From positions 1 through 64,000 of the forward strand of contig CXTY01000015.1 of the NCBI GenBank assembly GCA_001404055.1: a DNA stretch of 64,000 nt, written 5' to 3'. A program made the translations under genes and the position numbers. The notes under the pieces were generated by a model, which worked only from the letters and a program-made list of their open reading frames with translations, was not told the origin of the DNA and ran no database searches. Positions 54,833 through 64,000 of this stretch are shown one piece after another. The stretch is from Roseibium album. Its GTDB lineage: Bacteria; Pseudomonadota; Alphaproteobacteria; Rhizobiales; Stappiaceae. Within the stretch, counting starts at the first letter, position 1. Each line of letters begins with the position of its first letter.

Positions 54833-55414
54833 CCCCGGATCTCTCTACGTTCGTCCGGGGAGGTATCAAAATATTTGCTGGACAACATCAACTTGTCGCC
54901 CTCGCGAAGGTAGGGATGACAAGCGGAGAGAACATCGTCGTCCCGGCCTTGAGCCGGGACCTCTTCGGCAGACTTCCACAGACAGGCCCCGGATCTCTCT
55001 ATGTTCCTCCGGGGAGGCGGCAGCGGATGGACAGATGGGTTGCCACCCTTTTCCATTCTCACACCACCTCTTGGTGTCACCCCGGCCAAGCACAAGCGCA
55101 GAGCCGGGGCCTACTCGCTTGCCTGCTTGTCAAAGCGGACGGTTCTATTGGTTCTGGAAGCTCCTCTCGCATTACTCTGGAAATGAGTGGGCCCCGGATC
55201 TCGCTCCGCTCGCCCGGGGTGACATCTGGGTATTTGCCGGACGGCCTCAGCCTGTCGCTCCTACCTTCGTAGAGATGACAAGGGAAAGGGGTGCCAATTA
55301 CCACTTTCGTCATCCCATGGCTCGACCATGGGATCCATGCCGCTTCATTTTCCCCTGCACTGATCCTGCGTGTGGCATGACCACGGCGTCGATTGCAGGG
55401 TCAGGCCCTGCAAT
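54833..55414. repeat. Cluster of seven REP-like palindromes between imuB and dnaE2
   Basis: Within the ~700-bp non-coding gap (54739-55438) there are successive palindromes: 54833-54860, 54987-55014 and 55192-55219 (CCCCGGATCTC ... CCGGGG type), 54940-54960 (GTCCCGGC ... GCCGGGAC), 55079-55110 (ACCCCGGC ... GCCGGGG), 55312-55334 (ATCCCATGG ... CCATGGGAT) and 55392-55414 (ATTGCAGGG ... CCCTGCAAT). At least two families are mixed, like BIME mosaics. No gene is supported in the gap; small frames here are open only by chance. Confidence 0.88.
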
Positions 55415-55438
55415 GACGACTGGAAATGGGAGCCACCC

Positions 55439-58400
55439 ATGACCGCGCCCATTCTCCCTGACGCGTTTTATCCGGATACCGCACGCTATGCGGAGCTGTG
55501 TGTCACCTCCAATTTCTCGTTTTTGCGTGGTGCCTCGCATCCGGAGGAAATGGTAACCCGTGCCGCATCGCTGGGCCTGGAGGCGATAGCCATTACCGAC
55601 CGCAATTCGCTCGCCGGAGTGGTCAGAGCCTATTCCGCACTAAAGGAGATCAAGCGGACGACTGAGGAAGGTGTCCAGATACGCTCCCATTCGCAGATCG
55701 ACAGCTCCTCCCGGCAAGAGACGAACACGTCCCCGCCCCTTGCCGTCCAGCTGACACAGAAACTGCCTCGCCTGATTGTCGGTGTGCGGCTGTGCCTGCA
55801 GGACAGTTCGCTCGACTGGGTGGCGCTGCCGACCGACCGCGCCGCCTATGAACGGCTCAGCCAACTGCTCACCCTCGGCAAGCGGCGAGCGGAAAAGGGC
55901 GATTGCCACCTCAACTTTGCCGATCTCCTGAACGCCTCAACCGGGCTCGTCCTGATCGCCCTGCCGCAGCCCAGGCAGTCTGATCCAAAAACTCACGCAG
56001 CTCAGGCATCTCAACTCCAAACCGGCTTTTGCGAGACGGCTAAAGACCACATCCGTACGCTGCGCCAGGAAGCGCCGGGACATGTATTTTTGGGCGCGGC
56101 ACCACGTTATGACGGCACCGACCAGGCCTGGTTTCGCCTGTGCGCCCAGACCGCCCATTCGTTGGCGACACCAATGGTCGCCATTGGCGATGTGCTGATG
56201 CACCATGCCGGGCGGCGGCGGATTGCCGATGTACTCACGTGCCTGCGCGAAGGCTGCACCATCGACCAGATCGGCACTCGCGCCCTGCCCAATGGTGAAC
56301 GGCGTCTCAAGTCCCCCGACGACATGGCGCGGCTCTTCCGCCACCATCCGGCGGCGCTACGGCGAACCCTGGAAATTGCCACCCGCTGCAGCTTCGACTT
56401 GTCCGAACTCTCTTATGAATATCCGGATGAGATCTCGGGAGGTGAAAGCCCGCAGGACCGGTTGGAACGCCTCACCTGGGAAGGACTTGAAAACCGCTAC
56501 CCTGCGAGTGTTCCCGACCATGCCAAGGCGCTCGCGGACAAGGAGCTGCGGCTGATCCGAAAACTGAAATTTGCCGCTTACTTCCTGACCGTTCACGACA
56601 TCATCCAGTTTGCCCGCAGCCGGCAGATCCTGTGTCAGGGACGTGGGTCGGCAGCCAATTCCATCATCTGTTATGCACTCGGCATCACCGATGTCGGCCC
56701 GGAAACCATCACCATGGTCTCCGAGCGTTTCATCTCCGAACACAGGGGCGAACCACCGGATATTGATGTCGATTTCGAGCATGAGCGGCGCGAGGAGGTG
56801 ATCCAGTATGTCTATGAGAAATACGGGCGTCACCGGGCCGGGCTCTGCGCCACGGTGATCCACTTCCGCACCCGTGCCGCAATCCGCGAGGTCGGCAAGG
56901 TGATGGGGCTGAATGCGGACGTCACTGCCGCGCTTTCCGGCCAGATCTGGGGCAGTTCCAACAAAGGCCCGGAGGAAACGCGCGTCAAGGAACTCGGGCT
57001 GGATCTCACCAACCGCCGGGTGATCCAGACCATCGAGCTGATCCGCGAGATCATCGGTTTTCCGCGCCACCTCAGCCAGCATGTCGGCGGCTTTATCATC
57101 ACGCAAGGCAGGCTCGATGCGCTTTGCCCGATTGAAAATGCCGCCATGGAAAACCGCACGGTAATCGAATGGGACAAGGACGATATCGACGCGCTCGGCA
57201 TCCTGAAGGTGGATATGCTCAGCCTCGGCATGCTGACCTGTATCCGCAAATGCTTCGACCTACTGGAAACCCATCACGGCAGAGAGCTGACGCTCGGCAC
57301 CGTGCCGCAAAAGGACAAGACCACCTATGACATGCTGTGCAAGGCGGATGCGATCGGTGTCTTCCAGGTGGAAAGCCGCGCGCAGATGAACTTCCTGCCG
57401 CGTATGCGCCCGCGCGAGTTTTATGACCTTGTCATCGAAGTGGCGATTGTCCGCCCCGGCCCGATCCAGGGTGGCATGGTGCATCCTTATATCAACCGGC
57501 GTCAGGGCAAGGAGCAGGTGACTTTCCCGTCCAGGGAACTGGAAGAGGTGCTGGGCAAAACGCTCGGCGTGCCGCTGTTTCAGGAACAGGCAATGCAGAT
57601 CGCCGTAGTCGGTGCCGGTTTCACGCCTTCGGAAGCCGATAAACTGCGCCGGTCCATGGCAACCTTCCGGCGCATGGGCACGATCGGCCAACTCCGGGAC
57701 AAGTTCATTTCCGGCATGCTGGAACGCGGCTATGAGCTGGAGTTTGCCCAGAGCTGTTTCGGCCAGATCGAGGGTTTCGGCGAATACGGTTTTCCGGAAA
57801 GCCACGCAGCAGCCTTTGCCATGCTGGCCTATGTCTCGGCCTATCTGAAGTGTCACTATCCGGCGGAATTTGCCTGCGCGCTTTTGAACTCTCAGCCGAT
57901 GGGCTTTTACGCCCCGGCGCAGATCGTGCGGGATGCGCGCGAGCATCAGGTGGAGGTGCGGCCGATCTGCGTCAACACCAGTTCGTGGGACAATACGTTG
58001 GAGCGACGCAGCGACGGCGCATTGGCCTTGCGTTTGGGCTTTCGCCAGATCAAGGGCATGCGGGAAGAGGACGCCGACTGGATCGTCGCGGCGCGCGGCA
58101 ACGGCTATCCGGACACGGAAACCCTGTGGCTCAGGACCGGCATTGCCTCCGGCACGCTGGAGCGGCTGGCTGAAGCGGACGCCTTTGCCGGCATGGGATT
58201 GAGCCGCCGCGCCGCACTGTGGCAGGTCAAAACCATTCGCAGTCCCAAACCGCTGCCGCTCTTTAATGATCCGATTGACGGCGAGGCTATCTTTGAACCC
58301 GATGTCCTCCTGCCGTCGATGCATCTGGGACAGGAGGTGGTGGAGGATTATCTGGCCACTCGGCTTACCTTAAGGGCCCATCCGATGGAACTGCTGCGTC

Positions 58401-58861
58401 CGCATATTGCCGGCCTGACTCCGCACGACCAACTTGCCCGCTTGCCCGACCGGCGGCCTTTGCGCGTTTCCGTCTGCGGCCTCGTCATCACCCGCCAGCG
58501 CCCCGGCACCGCCTCCGGCGTCATTTTCCTGACGCTGGAAGACGAGACCGGCGTCAGCAACGTGGTCGTCTGGCCGAAGATGTATGAAAAATACCGCGCC
58601 GCCGTCCTAGGTGGCCGCCTCCTGAAAGTCCGTGGCCGCCTGGAGCGTGAAGGCATTGTCGTGCATCTGATCGCCGAACACATCGAAGACTGCTCCCCGG
58701 AACTCGCCCTCCTCGGCCACCCCAATGACGACGCTCTCGGCCAAACGACGGCAAAGACCGACGAGGTACCGGTTCACCTGAAATCCGAAACGCCCAAACC
58801 AAGAGCAATGCACCCGCGCGACCAGGTCAAGAAGCTGTTTCCAAGCCGGGATTTCCATTGA
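55439..58861 (+). CDS. dnaE2: Error-prone DNA polymerase DnaE2 (ImuC)
   Basis: C-family translesion polymerase, 1140 aa, the usual length. ATG at 55439 (MTAPILPDAFYPDTARYAEL). Order: PHP domain (ELCVTSNFSFLRGASHPEEM; about 10-290), polymerase core with GRGSAANSIICYALGITDVG and the metal-binding aspartates in PPDIDVDFEHERREEVIQYV, fingers with DKDDIDALGILKVDMLSLGM, and a C-terminal OB-fold (LRVSVCGLVITRQRPGTASG). Third gene of the imuA-imuB-dnaE2 cassette but separated from imuB by ~700 bp of palindromic repeats. Confidence 0.96.
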   Translation: MTAPILPDAFYPDTARYAELCVTSNFSFLRGASHPEEMVTRAASLGLEAIAITDRNSLAGVVRAYSALKEIKRTTEEGVQIRSHSQIDSSSRQETNTSPPLAVQLTQKLPRLIVGVRLCLQDSSLDWVALPTDRAAYERLSQLLTLGKRRAEKGDCHLNFADLLNASTGLVLIALPQPRQSDPKTHAAQASQLQTGFCETAKDHIRTLRQEAPGHVFLGAAPRYDGTDQAWFRLCAQTAHSLATPMVAIGDVLMHHAGRRRIADVLTCLREGCTIDQIGTRALPNGERRLKSPDDMARLFRHHPAALRRTLEIATRCSFDLSELSYEYPDEISGGESPQDRLERLTWEGLENRYPASVPDHAKALADKELRLIRKLKFAAYFLTVHDIIQFARSRQILCQGRGSAANSIICYALGITDVGPETITMVSERFISEHRGEPPDIDVDFEHERREEVIQYVYEKYGRHRAGLCATVIHFRTRAAIREVGKVMGLNADVTAALSGQIWGSSNKGPEETRVKELGLDLTNRRVIQTIELIREIIGFPRHLSQHVGGFIITQGRLDALCPIENAAMENRTVIEWDKDDIDALGILKVDMLSLGMLTCIRKCFDLLETHHGRELTLGTVPQKDKTTYDMLCKADAIGVFQVESRAQMNFLPRMRPREFYDLVIEVAIVRPGPIQGGMVHPYINRRQGKEQVTFPSRELEEVLGKTLGVPLFQEQAMQIAVVGAGFTPSEADKLRRSMATFRRMGTIGQLRDKFISGMLERGYELEFAQSCFGQIEGFGEYGFPESHAAAFAMLAYVSAYLKCHYPAEFACALLNSQPMGFYAPAQIVRDAREHQVEVRPICVNTSSWDNTLERRSDGALALRLGFRQIKGMREEDADWIVAARGNGYPDTETLWLRTGIASGTLERLAEADAFAGMGLSRRAALWQVKTIRSPKPLPLFNDPIDGEAIFEPDVLLPSMHLGQEVVEDYLATRLTLRAHPMELLRPHIAGLTPHDQLARLPDRRPLRVSVCGLVITRQRPGTASGVIFLTLEDETGVSNVVVWPKMYEKYRAAVLGGRLLKVRGRLEREGIVVHLIAEHIEDCSPELALLGHPNDDALGQTTAKTDEVPVHLKSETPKPRAMHPRDQVKKLFPSRDFH

Positions 58862-59063
58862 GGCTGTCGTGAGACTTTTCCTTGTTCTCAAATCTGCAGG
58901 CAAACCGGACAACGTCCACCCGCACCAGCAATCCGCACCATGCATACGCCCGGCGCAAAATCTCTCGCTATGGAAAAGCAACGGCATGAATGCCATGGTT
59001 GAACCACGGCATGACGAAGATGGATAGTCTTGCCGAACACACGCAATGCCGGGGTAGTCGTGA

Positions 59064-60431
59064 ATGATACTGGAAAACCAGAGACAATGGTGGCTGCTGG
59101 CGGCGATGAGCGGCGTTCTCGGGCTCATCGTTCTGGACGAAACAATTGTCACCGTGTCCCTGCCCACCATCACCAAAGACCTTGGACTGTCCGTCACGGC
59201 AGCCCACTGGGTGATCAATGCCTATCTCATCAGTTTCACCTGCACCGTCGCGATTGCCGGGCGCTTTGGCGATCATTTCAGCAGACGACACTATTTCACC
59301 TCAGGCGCGGTCCTGTTTGCTCTTGCGTCGGGTCTCGCGGCACTCGCGACTGACGGCGCCGTGCTGATCGGCGCCCGCGCACTTCAGGGCGTTGCAGCTG
59401 CACTCATCTTTCCCACATCAATCGCTCTGATCACCACGGCCTTTGCCCCGGAAAAGCGCGGCGTTGCTTTCGGCTATCAGACAACGGTCGGTGGGATCTT
59501 CATGTCGACCGGGCCTCTAATTGGTGGATTGCTGACAGAGACAGTCTCCTGGCGCATGATTTTCTGGATCGGAATACCTGTTGTTCTGGCGATTGCCGGC
59601 ATGCTCTGGTGGATCTGGTCGCCCAACTATGACGCCAAGCGCAAGCAATCGTCCGCCCCAAAGACGCGCATGGATATCGCAGGGCCCGTCTATCTCGTCG
59701 TGTCACTGCTTGGCCTGGTGGTCTGTGTCATGCAAGGACCTACCTGGGGCTGGCTGTCGCCCATGACCATCGGTCTTTTTGCTGTTGGCTGTGTGATGCT
59801 GGCGATGTTCTTTTCCAGGGAGCGGACCCACTCTGCTCCGCTGCTTGATCTATCTCTTCTGAGCATCCCGGAATTCAGGGGCGGCGTGATGATTTTCGCG
59901 ATCTTTCAATTCGAGAAAATCACGATGTTCGTCTTTGTGGCCCAGTTCTTTCAGGAGGTTCTGAAAACCTCGCCGATCATGTCAGGCGTGGCTGTTTCAC
60001 TTGCCATCCTGCCGACGCTCGCAACGTCCATCCTGATCGGAAAGTCGGTAGACCGGCTCGGCTCGCAAACTGTTCTGGTTCGAGGCGTCGTGATCCATGG
60101 TGCCGCCATCCTGCTTTTCGCGCTTGCAACGCTGCAGCACAACTATTTTCTGGCTTTCCTGCCGCTGATTTTATGGGGGGCATCGATGCCAAGTATCGCC
60201 ATTCCCACCCGCCGCGCGCAGATGAACAATATCCCGCTGGACAAACAGGCTCAGGCCAGTGGCATCAACCTGACGATCCAGATGTTCGGTGGCAGCCTTG
60301 GCCTTGCTGCGTGCAGCGCATTTCTTGCCGAAACCCATAGCTATGTTCTGGTGTTTGCGATGATCGGCGGCATCACATTGCTGACGGTTCCAGTTGCCAA
60401 ACGGCACATTGAAGGAAGGAAGGTGTCATAA
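59064..60431 (+). CDS. DHA2-family (EmrB/QacA-like) MFS drug exporter
   Basis: A 455-aa, fourteen-helix-type H+ antiporter. The DHA2 motif LGLIVLDETIVTVSLPTITK lies in helix 1, GRFGDHFSRR in loop 2-3, and GVAFGYQTTVGGIFMSTGPL carries motif C. ATG at 59064. No paired HlyD-type adaptor is adjacent. The converging acyl-CoA ligase ends 10 bp away. Confidence 0.92.
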   Translation: MILENQRQWWLLAAMSGVLGLIVLDETIVTVSLPTITKDLGLSVTAAHWVINAYLISFTCTVAIAGRFGDHFSRRHYFTSGAVLFALASGLAALATDGAVLIGARALQGVAAALIFPTSIALITTAFAPEKRGVAFGYQTTVGGIFMSTGPLIGGLLTETVSWRMIFWIGIPVVLAIAGMLWWIWSPNYDAKRKQSSAPKTRMDIAGPVYLVVSLLGLVVCVMQGPTWGWLSPMTIGLFAVGCVMLAMFFSRERTHSAPLLDLSLLSIPEFRGGVMIFAIFQFEKITMFVFVAQFFQEVLKTSPIMSGVAVSLAILPTLATSILIGKSVDRLGSQTVLVRGVVIHGAAILLFALATLQHNYFLAFLPLILWGASMPSIAIPTRRAQMNNIPLDKQAQASGINLTIQMFGGSLGLAACSAFLAETHSYVLVFAMIGGITLLTVPVAKRHIEGRKVS

Positions 60432-60441
60432 ACTCCTGGGC

Positions 60442-61995
60442 CTACGCACTCATTTCATGAGCTTCGGCGGCCATCTTGATGAGTGTGACCCGGTCGATTT
60501 TCCCCGTCGGATTAAGGGGCATGTCCGTCAGAAACCGGATTTCCTCTGGTGCCTTGTAGCCAATGCGTTCACGCGCAAATTCAATCAACTCGGTCTCGCT
60601 GGGTGCGTTGTCCTTAAGGCTGACGACGTAGGCACAGATAATCTCGCCGTGAACCAGGTCCCGCACACCAATTGCAGCTGCAACCGCAATATCCGCATGA
60701 TCCAGAAGGGCGTCTTCAACTTCTTTCGGGAAAATATTCGAGCCATCGTGAACGATGATCTGCTTCTTGCGTCCGCGAAAATAGAGGTAACCGTCATTGT
60801 CCGCACGCATCACGTCCCCGGTGTCGAACCAGTCTTCGCGAAACACGTTTTGCGTTGAGGCGTCATCCTGCCAATAGCCAAGCATACGGCTTTCGCACCT
60901 GACCCAGACCACGCCATCCTGACCCGGTTTGAGTTCGCTGCCTTCGGCACTGCGGACCGAAACAGCAATTCCGGGAAGCGGTCGACCGGCGGATCCGGGG
61001 ATAATGCGCCCGGATGGTGGATTGAGGCTCGCGAGGCCAATTTCCGAACAACCCCAGCCCTCGTCTATCACGAGGCCGGTCAGATCGAAGAACTCGTTCA
61101 CGAGTTCAATCGGCACCCGGTCGCTACCGGAACGCAACACACGGAGCGCTGCAAAATCATCGTGTGTCGCATGACCGTCTCTTATCAGCCTGAACAGCGC
61201 TGCGGGCAGGATCGCAAGGATTGTCGGTTTTTCGTCGCGAAGCAGTGTGATGACCTCGTCAGGCGTGAGGTCACGCGCAACAACCGCCCTACCGCCAACC
61301 GAGAGTACCGCAAAGGAAAAGATCAACCCGCCAATGTGGGATATTGAGGACGCCGGCAGAAAAATATCCGTCTCGTCCATCTCGAATCCCGCAGCCACAC
61401 TGGCAAAACAGTGGGCGATCGATTTACGACTGTGTGTGACACCTTTTGCAGGCCCCGTACTTCCCGAGGTGAACATGAGGAAAGCCGGCGCGTCGGGAGG
61501 CTCAACGGGGCAGACCTCAACCGTTGCCTGGGTGGTCATCAGATCTTCCAGTGCAGGCTCATCCGCACCACCTCCTGCTTCATAGCAGATCGGCTGGACA
61601 CCCGAATGATCTTCCAGTGCTTTATCAACATCGGCGCGGCGCTCGTCATGGAAGAGGATGAAAGAGGTCTCGGACTTTTTCAGCGCATGCTGAATTTCGA
61701 AATGCGTGTACCGATAGTTCAGTGGCACCGCCACATAGCCACCTTTCATGCACGCCAGATAGTGGATGAGCAGAACGGCGCGGTTGGGCATCAACGAAGC
61801 AATCCGGTCACTCGGCCTCAGGCCCAAACCGCGATACCCAGCACAAAGTCGGCTACTGGCCTCCTCAAGCTCACGGAAGGTCCAACGCTGCTGCGTGGAG
61901 ACAACAGCGTCCGCATCCGGATGCAGGCTGAGGCCGGCTGTCAGGAGGTCTTCAAGTGCAACGAAACGTTCGAGCGGTCCGCCCTCAATTGGCAT
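60442..61995 (-). CDS. AMP-binding acyl-CoA synthetase (class I ligase)
   Basis: Adenylate-forming ligase, 517 aa: activates a carboxylic acid with ATP then CoA. P-loop motif FLMFTSGSTGPAKGVTHSR, A5-like block IDEGWGCSEIGLASLNPPSG, A7 DWFDTGDVMR and the A10 Lys in LNPTGKIDRV are all present. Substrate chain length or aromatic nature cannot be read. Start MPIEGGPLERFVALEDLLTA at 61995 with GGGAG upstream. Confidence 0.93.
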   Translation of the reverse strand: MPIEGGPLERFVALEDLLTAGLSLHPDADAVVSTQQRWTFRELEEASSRLCAGYRGLGLRPSDRIASLMPNRAVLLIHYLACMKGGYVAVPLNYRYTHFEIQHALKKSETSFILFHDERRADVDKALEDHSGVQPICYEAGGGADEPALEDLMTTQATVEVCPVEPPDAPAFLMFTSGSTGPAKGVTHSRKSIAHCFASVAAGFEMDETDIFLPASSISHIGGLIFSFAVLSVGGRAVVARDLTPDEVITLLRDEKPTILAILPAALFRLIRDGHATHDDFAALRVLRSGSDRVPIELVNEFFDLTGLVIDEGWGCSEIGLASLNPPSGRIIPGSAGRPLPGIAVSVRSAEGSELKPGQDGVVWVRCESRMLGYWQDDASTQNVFREDWFDTGDVMRADNDGYLYFRGRKKQIIVHDGSNIFPKEVEDALLDHADIAVAAAIGVRDLVHGEIICAYVVSLKDNAPSETELIEFARERIGYKAPEEIRFLTDMPLNPTGKIDRVTLIKMAAEAHEMSA

Positions 61996-62252
61996 GGCAA
62001 TCTATCTCCCGGGGCGTCATATCGACGTTCTAAAAACCGCCCGGTGAGATTGTTCAGTCACCACTTTGCCTTGTCAACTTGAATGCTGCGAACGACGCAA
62101 GGCCGGTTGTGACCATCGAGCAACCCGAGTTTTGAAATCCAGAAGGCAATGATCATCCGGGGCGAAGTCTGTGGCATTTACCGCCGGGAGAAGGCAGAGA
62201 CTGACGAAGCCCTGATGCACCTCCGACATCGGAGGCGCATCAAATTTGTGCC

Positions 62253-63887
62253 TCAAGCCGCCTTGGTGCGGCAGAGGCAGCTGGCCCGGATGGGTATGTC
62301 CGCGCGTGCCACGGCCTGATCGAGCAACGATCTGACATGCGGAAGTTCCGCTGTCTCGCCGCGGCGTTGCAAGCATTCGTGTAGTCCGTGCAGCGCCCAC
62401 ACGTTTCGAGGGTGATGACTGGGACGCGGCAATTTGCCGTCAAGGCCCAAGTCCGCACGATAGACGGCCTCGGCTTCCTCGTATTCGCCAGCATCCATCA
62501 GAAGCGCACCCAACGCATGGCGCGTGGGCTGCGGCCAGGACCATGGCTCTTCGTACTCAAGGCTGTCGTCCAGTTCGACCGCCTTGCGAAGATGATCAAG
62601 CCCATCTGCGCGACGACCGGCCTTGAAGGCGATCTCGCCGATCATCATTTCTTCAGCCACCGCAAGTACGTCACGTGCCTTATTGTTGAAAAGCATGCGC
62701 GTATCGGGAACGTTGGCATAAGCCTCTGTGAAAAGTGCACCAATCGCTTCGGCTTCGGCATGACGGCCCAGGTTGGCCAGGGCCACTGCCTTGGCATAAT
62801 AAATGAGCGCATTAGTGGTGACATAGAGTTCCTTGTCCTCCGGTTGGACAAGGTCGAGAATTTCTTCCCACATGCCGAAGCGGATATAGACATGCGGTGC
62901 GGCTGCCACGAAGGTTTCAAAAATGTCCGGGTAGGAGCGCACCACTTCGTCCGGCACTTCGTCGCGCAGTCGCACAACCGCATCAACAGCAGCAGCCTTC
63001 TGGCCTAGAAACATCGCGCCATAGAATGCGAAATGCAGATTGTGGATGCGATAGAGCGCGTAGAAATTCGCCCCTCCCGCGTAGGCTTTGAACCCTTCAT
63101 CCACCTTGGCAGCAGCGAGGTTGCGATAGAGCACATTCTGGTACTCGCCGCACAGCACATCGATATGAGTAGCCATATGAACGAGATGTCCGGCGTCCGG
63201 TACAAGATCCTTCAGCCGGTCGCCGTGACGCAACGCGCGCTCAGGATGCGGCGACATTTCCATCAGGTGAATATACATGTGCAGGAGGCCGGGATGGTCC
63301 CACGCGCCGGGGATTTCGTCGAAGGCACGTTCCAGAACCGCCATTGCCTCAACCGTTGAAGCCTCCGGGTTCGGAACGCCTTTGCGGAAATCCCAGAGTT
63401 GCCATGCTGTTCGATTCATTAGCGCTTCGGCAAAAAAACAAGCGATATCCAGATCGTCCTTGTTGGCCTCGTAGACCGGCCTCATCGCCTCTGCGAAACC
63501 GTCGTTGAACGGCTGGTAATCTTCAATTTCGGGATCTGTAGGATAGCGCGATGCCAGCGCCTCCAAAAGTGCGCGTTCGACAGGTTTTGCTTCTTTGAGA
63601 GCCAGTCCTGCATTCAGCGCCTCGTGGGCACGGCCGAGAGCAGGTGCCTTCTCCTCCGGCGTAAATACTTCCCAGGGTTTGTTGTAATTCGGGCCTATCG
63701 CATAGGCTATGCCCCAGTGGGCCAACACACAGCCTGGATCGGCTGCCAAAACCTTCTCAAAACACACGATGGCTTCTTCGTGATTATAGGCAAAAAGCCA
63801 GACCAGGCCACGATCGAACCAGGTTTGCGCGGTTTCAACAGAACTTGCTGCGCGGCCGTAGGTACCGAGATCAAAATATTCCGACAT
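62253..63887 (-). CDS. Large TPR protein with conserved His-rich motif
   Basis: A 544-aa cytosolic protein from ATG 63887 (MSEYFDLGTYGRAASSVETA; GGGAG 8 nt upstream; the longer frame to 63962 is unlikely). Tetratricopeptide-like helices are spread throughout (FDRGLVWLFAYNHEEAIVCF; VLERAFDEIPGAWDHPGLLH). The central HMYIHLMEMSPHPERAL and GHLVHMATHIDVLCGEYQN stretches carry regularly placed His residues, common to this family and possibly metal-binding. Function unknown. Region 61996-62252 downstream has no gene that I can support. Confidence 0.85.
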   Translation of the reverse strand: MSEYFDLGTYGRAASSVETAQTWFDRGLVWLFAYNHEEAIVCFEKVLAADPGCVLAHWGIAYAIGPNYNKPWEVFTPEEKAPALGRAHEALNAGLALKEAKPVERALLEALASRYPTDPEIEDYQPFNDGFAEAMRPVYEANKDDLDIACFFAEALMNRTAWQLWDFRKGVPNPEASTVEAMAVLERAFDEIPGAWDHPGLLHMYIHLMEMSPHPERALRHGDRLKDLVPDAGHLVHMATHIDVLCGEYQNVLYRNLAAAKVDEGFKAYAGGANFYALYRIHNLHFAFYGAMFLGQKAAAVDAVVRLRDEVPDEVVRSYPDIFETFVAAAPHVYIRFGMWEEILDLVQPEDKELYVTTNALIYYAKAVALANLGRHAEAEAIGALFTEAYANVPDTRMLFNNKARDVLAVAEEMMIGEIAFKAGRRADGLDHLRKAVELDDSLEYEEPWSWPQPTRHALGALLMDAGEYEEAEAVYRADLGLDGKLPRPSHHPRNVWALHGLHECLQRRGETAELPHVRSLLDQAVARADIPIRASCLCRTKAA

Positions 63888-64000
63888 GAAGCGTACTCCC
63901 TCATCGAGCAACAACTTTACATGATTTTGCCGGTTGAGGCGGAGCAGATTACGCGAGCCCAAATCGGGCTGCTGCTGGCCTAGGCGCGTAGCGGCCAGAG

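Noticed and set aside
53290..55095. 601-codon minus-strand frame opposite imuB
   Set aside because: Antisense to a well-conserved ImuB and extending into palindromic repeats; composition is that of a shadow frame in G+C-rich DNA.
57260..58324. 354-codon minus-strand frame opposite dnaE2
   Set aside because: Antisense shadow of the conserved polymerase.
1..64000. CRISPR array
   Set aside because: No short, regularly spaced direct repeats with unique spacers; the only regular repeats are the 534-bp coding units and the 11-bp array before ugpB.

Overview
The window (about 56-58% G+C by eye) is bacterial chromosome. Gene content (Ada-type MGMT, imuA-imuB-dnaE2, DUF1150-Hsp20 pair, LapG/T1SS adhesion genes, OpgC, FumC, ugp operon, RHH_4 domain) points to a marine-type alphaproteobacterium of the Hyphomicrobiales, most like Roseibium/Labrenzia (Stappiaceae). 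The genus is an inference. No rRNA, tRNA, CRISPR array or prophage was seen.

Layout. 0-12 kb: a large T1SS-143/DUF5801-repeat adhesin running off the left edge, a divergent LapG-like periplasmic cysteine protease, and a type I secretion operon (TolC, ABC ATPase, HlyD adaptor) ending in an unusual RHH-PAS protein. The left edge carries a sequencing artefact: positions 113-170 are a base-by-base mixture of the Illumina P5 adapter and the local 534-bp repeat, and this creates the apparent stop codon of the adhesin. 12-26 kb: L,D-transpeptidase, degenerate GGDEF membrane protein, HAD phosphatase, DUF454 protein, fumC, MFS exporter, ada, solute-binding protein, panC-panB, a TPP-enzyme/CoA-transferase pair and an LpqC-like esterase. 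26-28 kb: K+ channel with a zinc ribbon, a 270-bp MITE and an SDR. 28-35 kb: a 1493-aa RTX/LTD nuclease, an unannotated-looking 31-aa gene with perfect expression signals, a DUF302 protein and a YeeE/YedE transporter. 35-47 kb: TPR protein, OpgC acyltransferase, heat-shock pair with an RpoH-type promoter, LysR, ECF sigma factor, MmcQ, MFS, a chemoreceptor lacking its sensor domain, AlkC, and a WYL regulator with its palindrome. 47-52 kb: ugpBAEC with a PHO-box-like array. 52.7-59 kb: imuA-imuB-dnaE2, interrupted by a cluster of REP-like palindromes. 59-64 kb: DHA2 exporter, acyl-CoA ligase, TPR protein.

How the genes work together. The adhesin, LapG protease and T1SS form a Lap-type surface attachment and release system, although no LapD-type receptor is in view. 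Ada, AlkC and ImuABC are separate layers of DNA-damage response. The ugp operon with its PHO-like array indicates phosphate-starvation uptake of glycerol-3-phosphate. Terminator hairpins separate several convergent units. The best candidates for something undescribed are the 31-aa gene, the RHH-PAS protein of the secretion operon, and the MITE.
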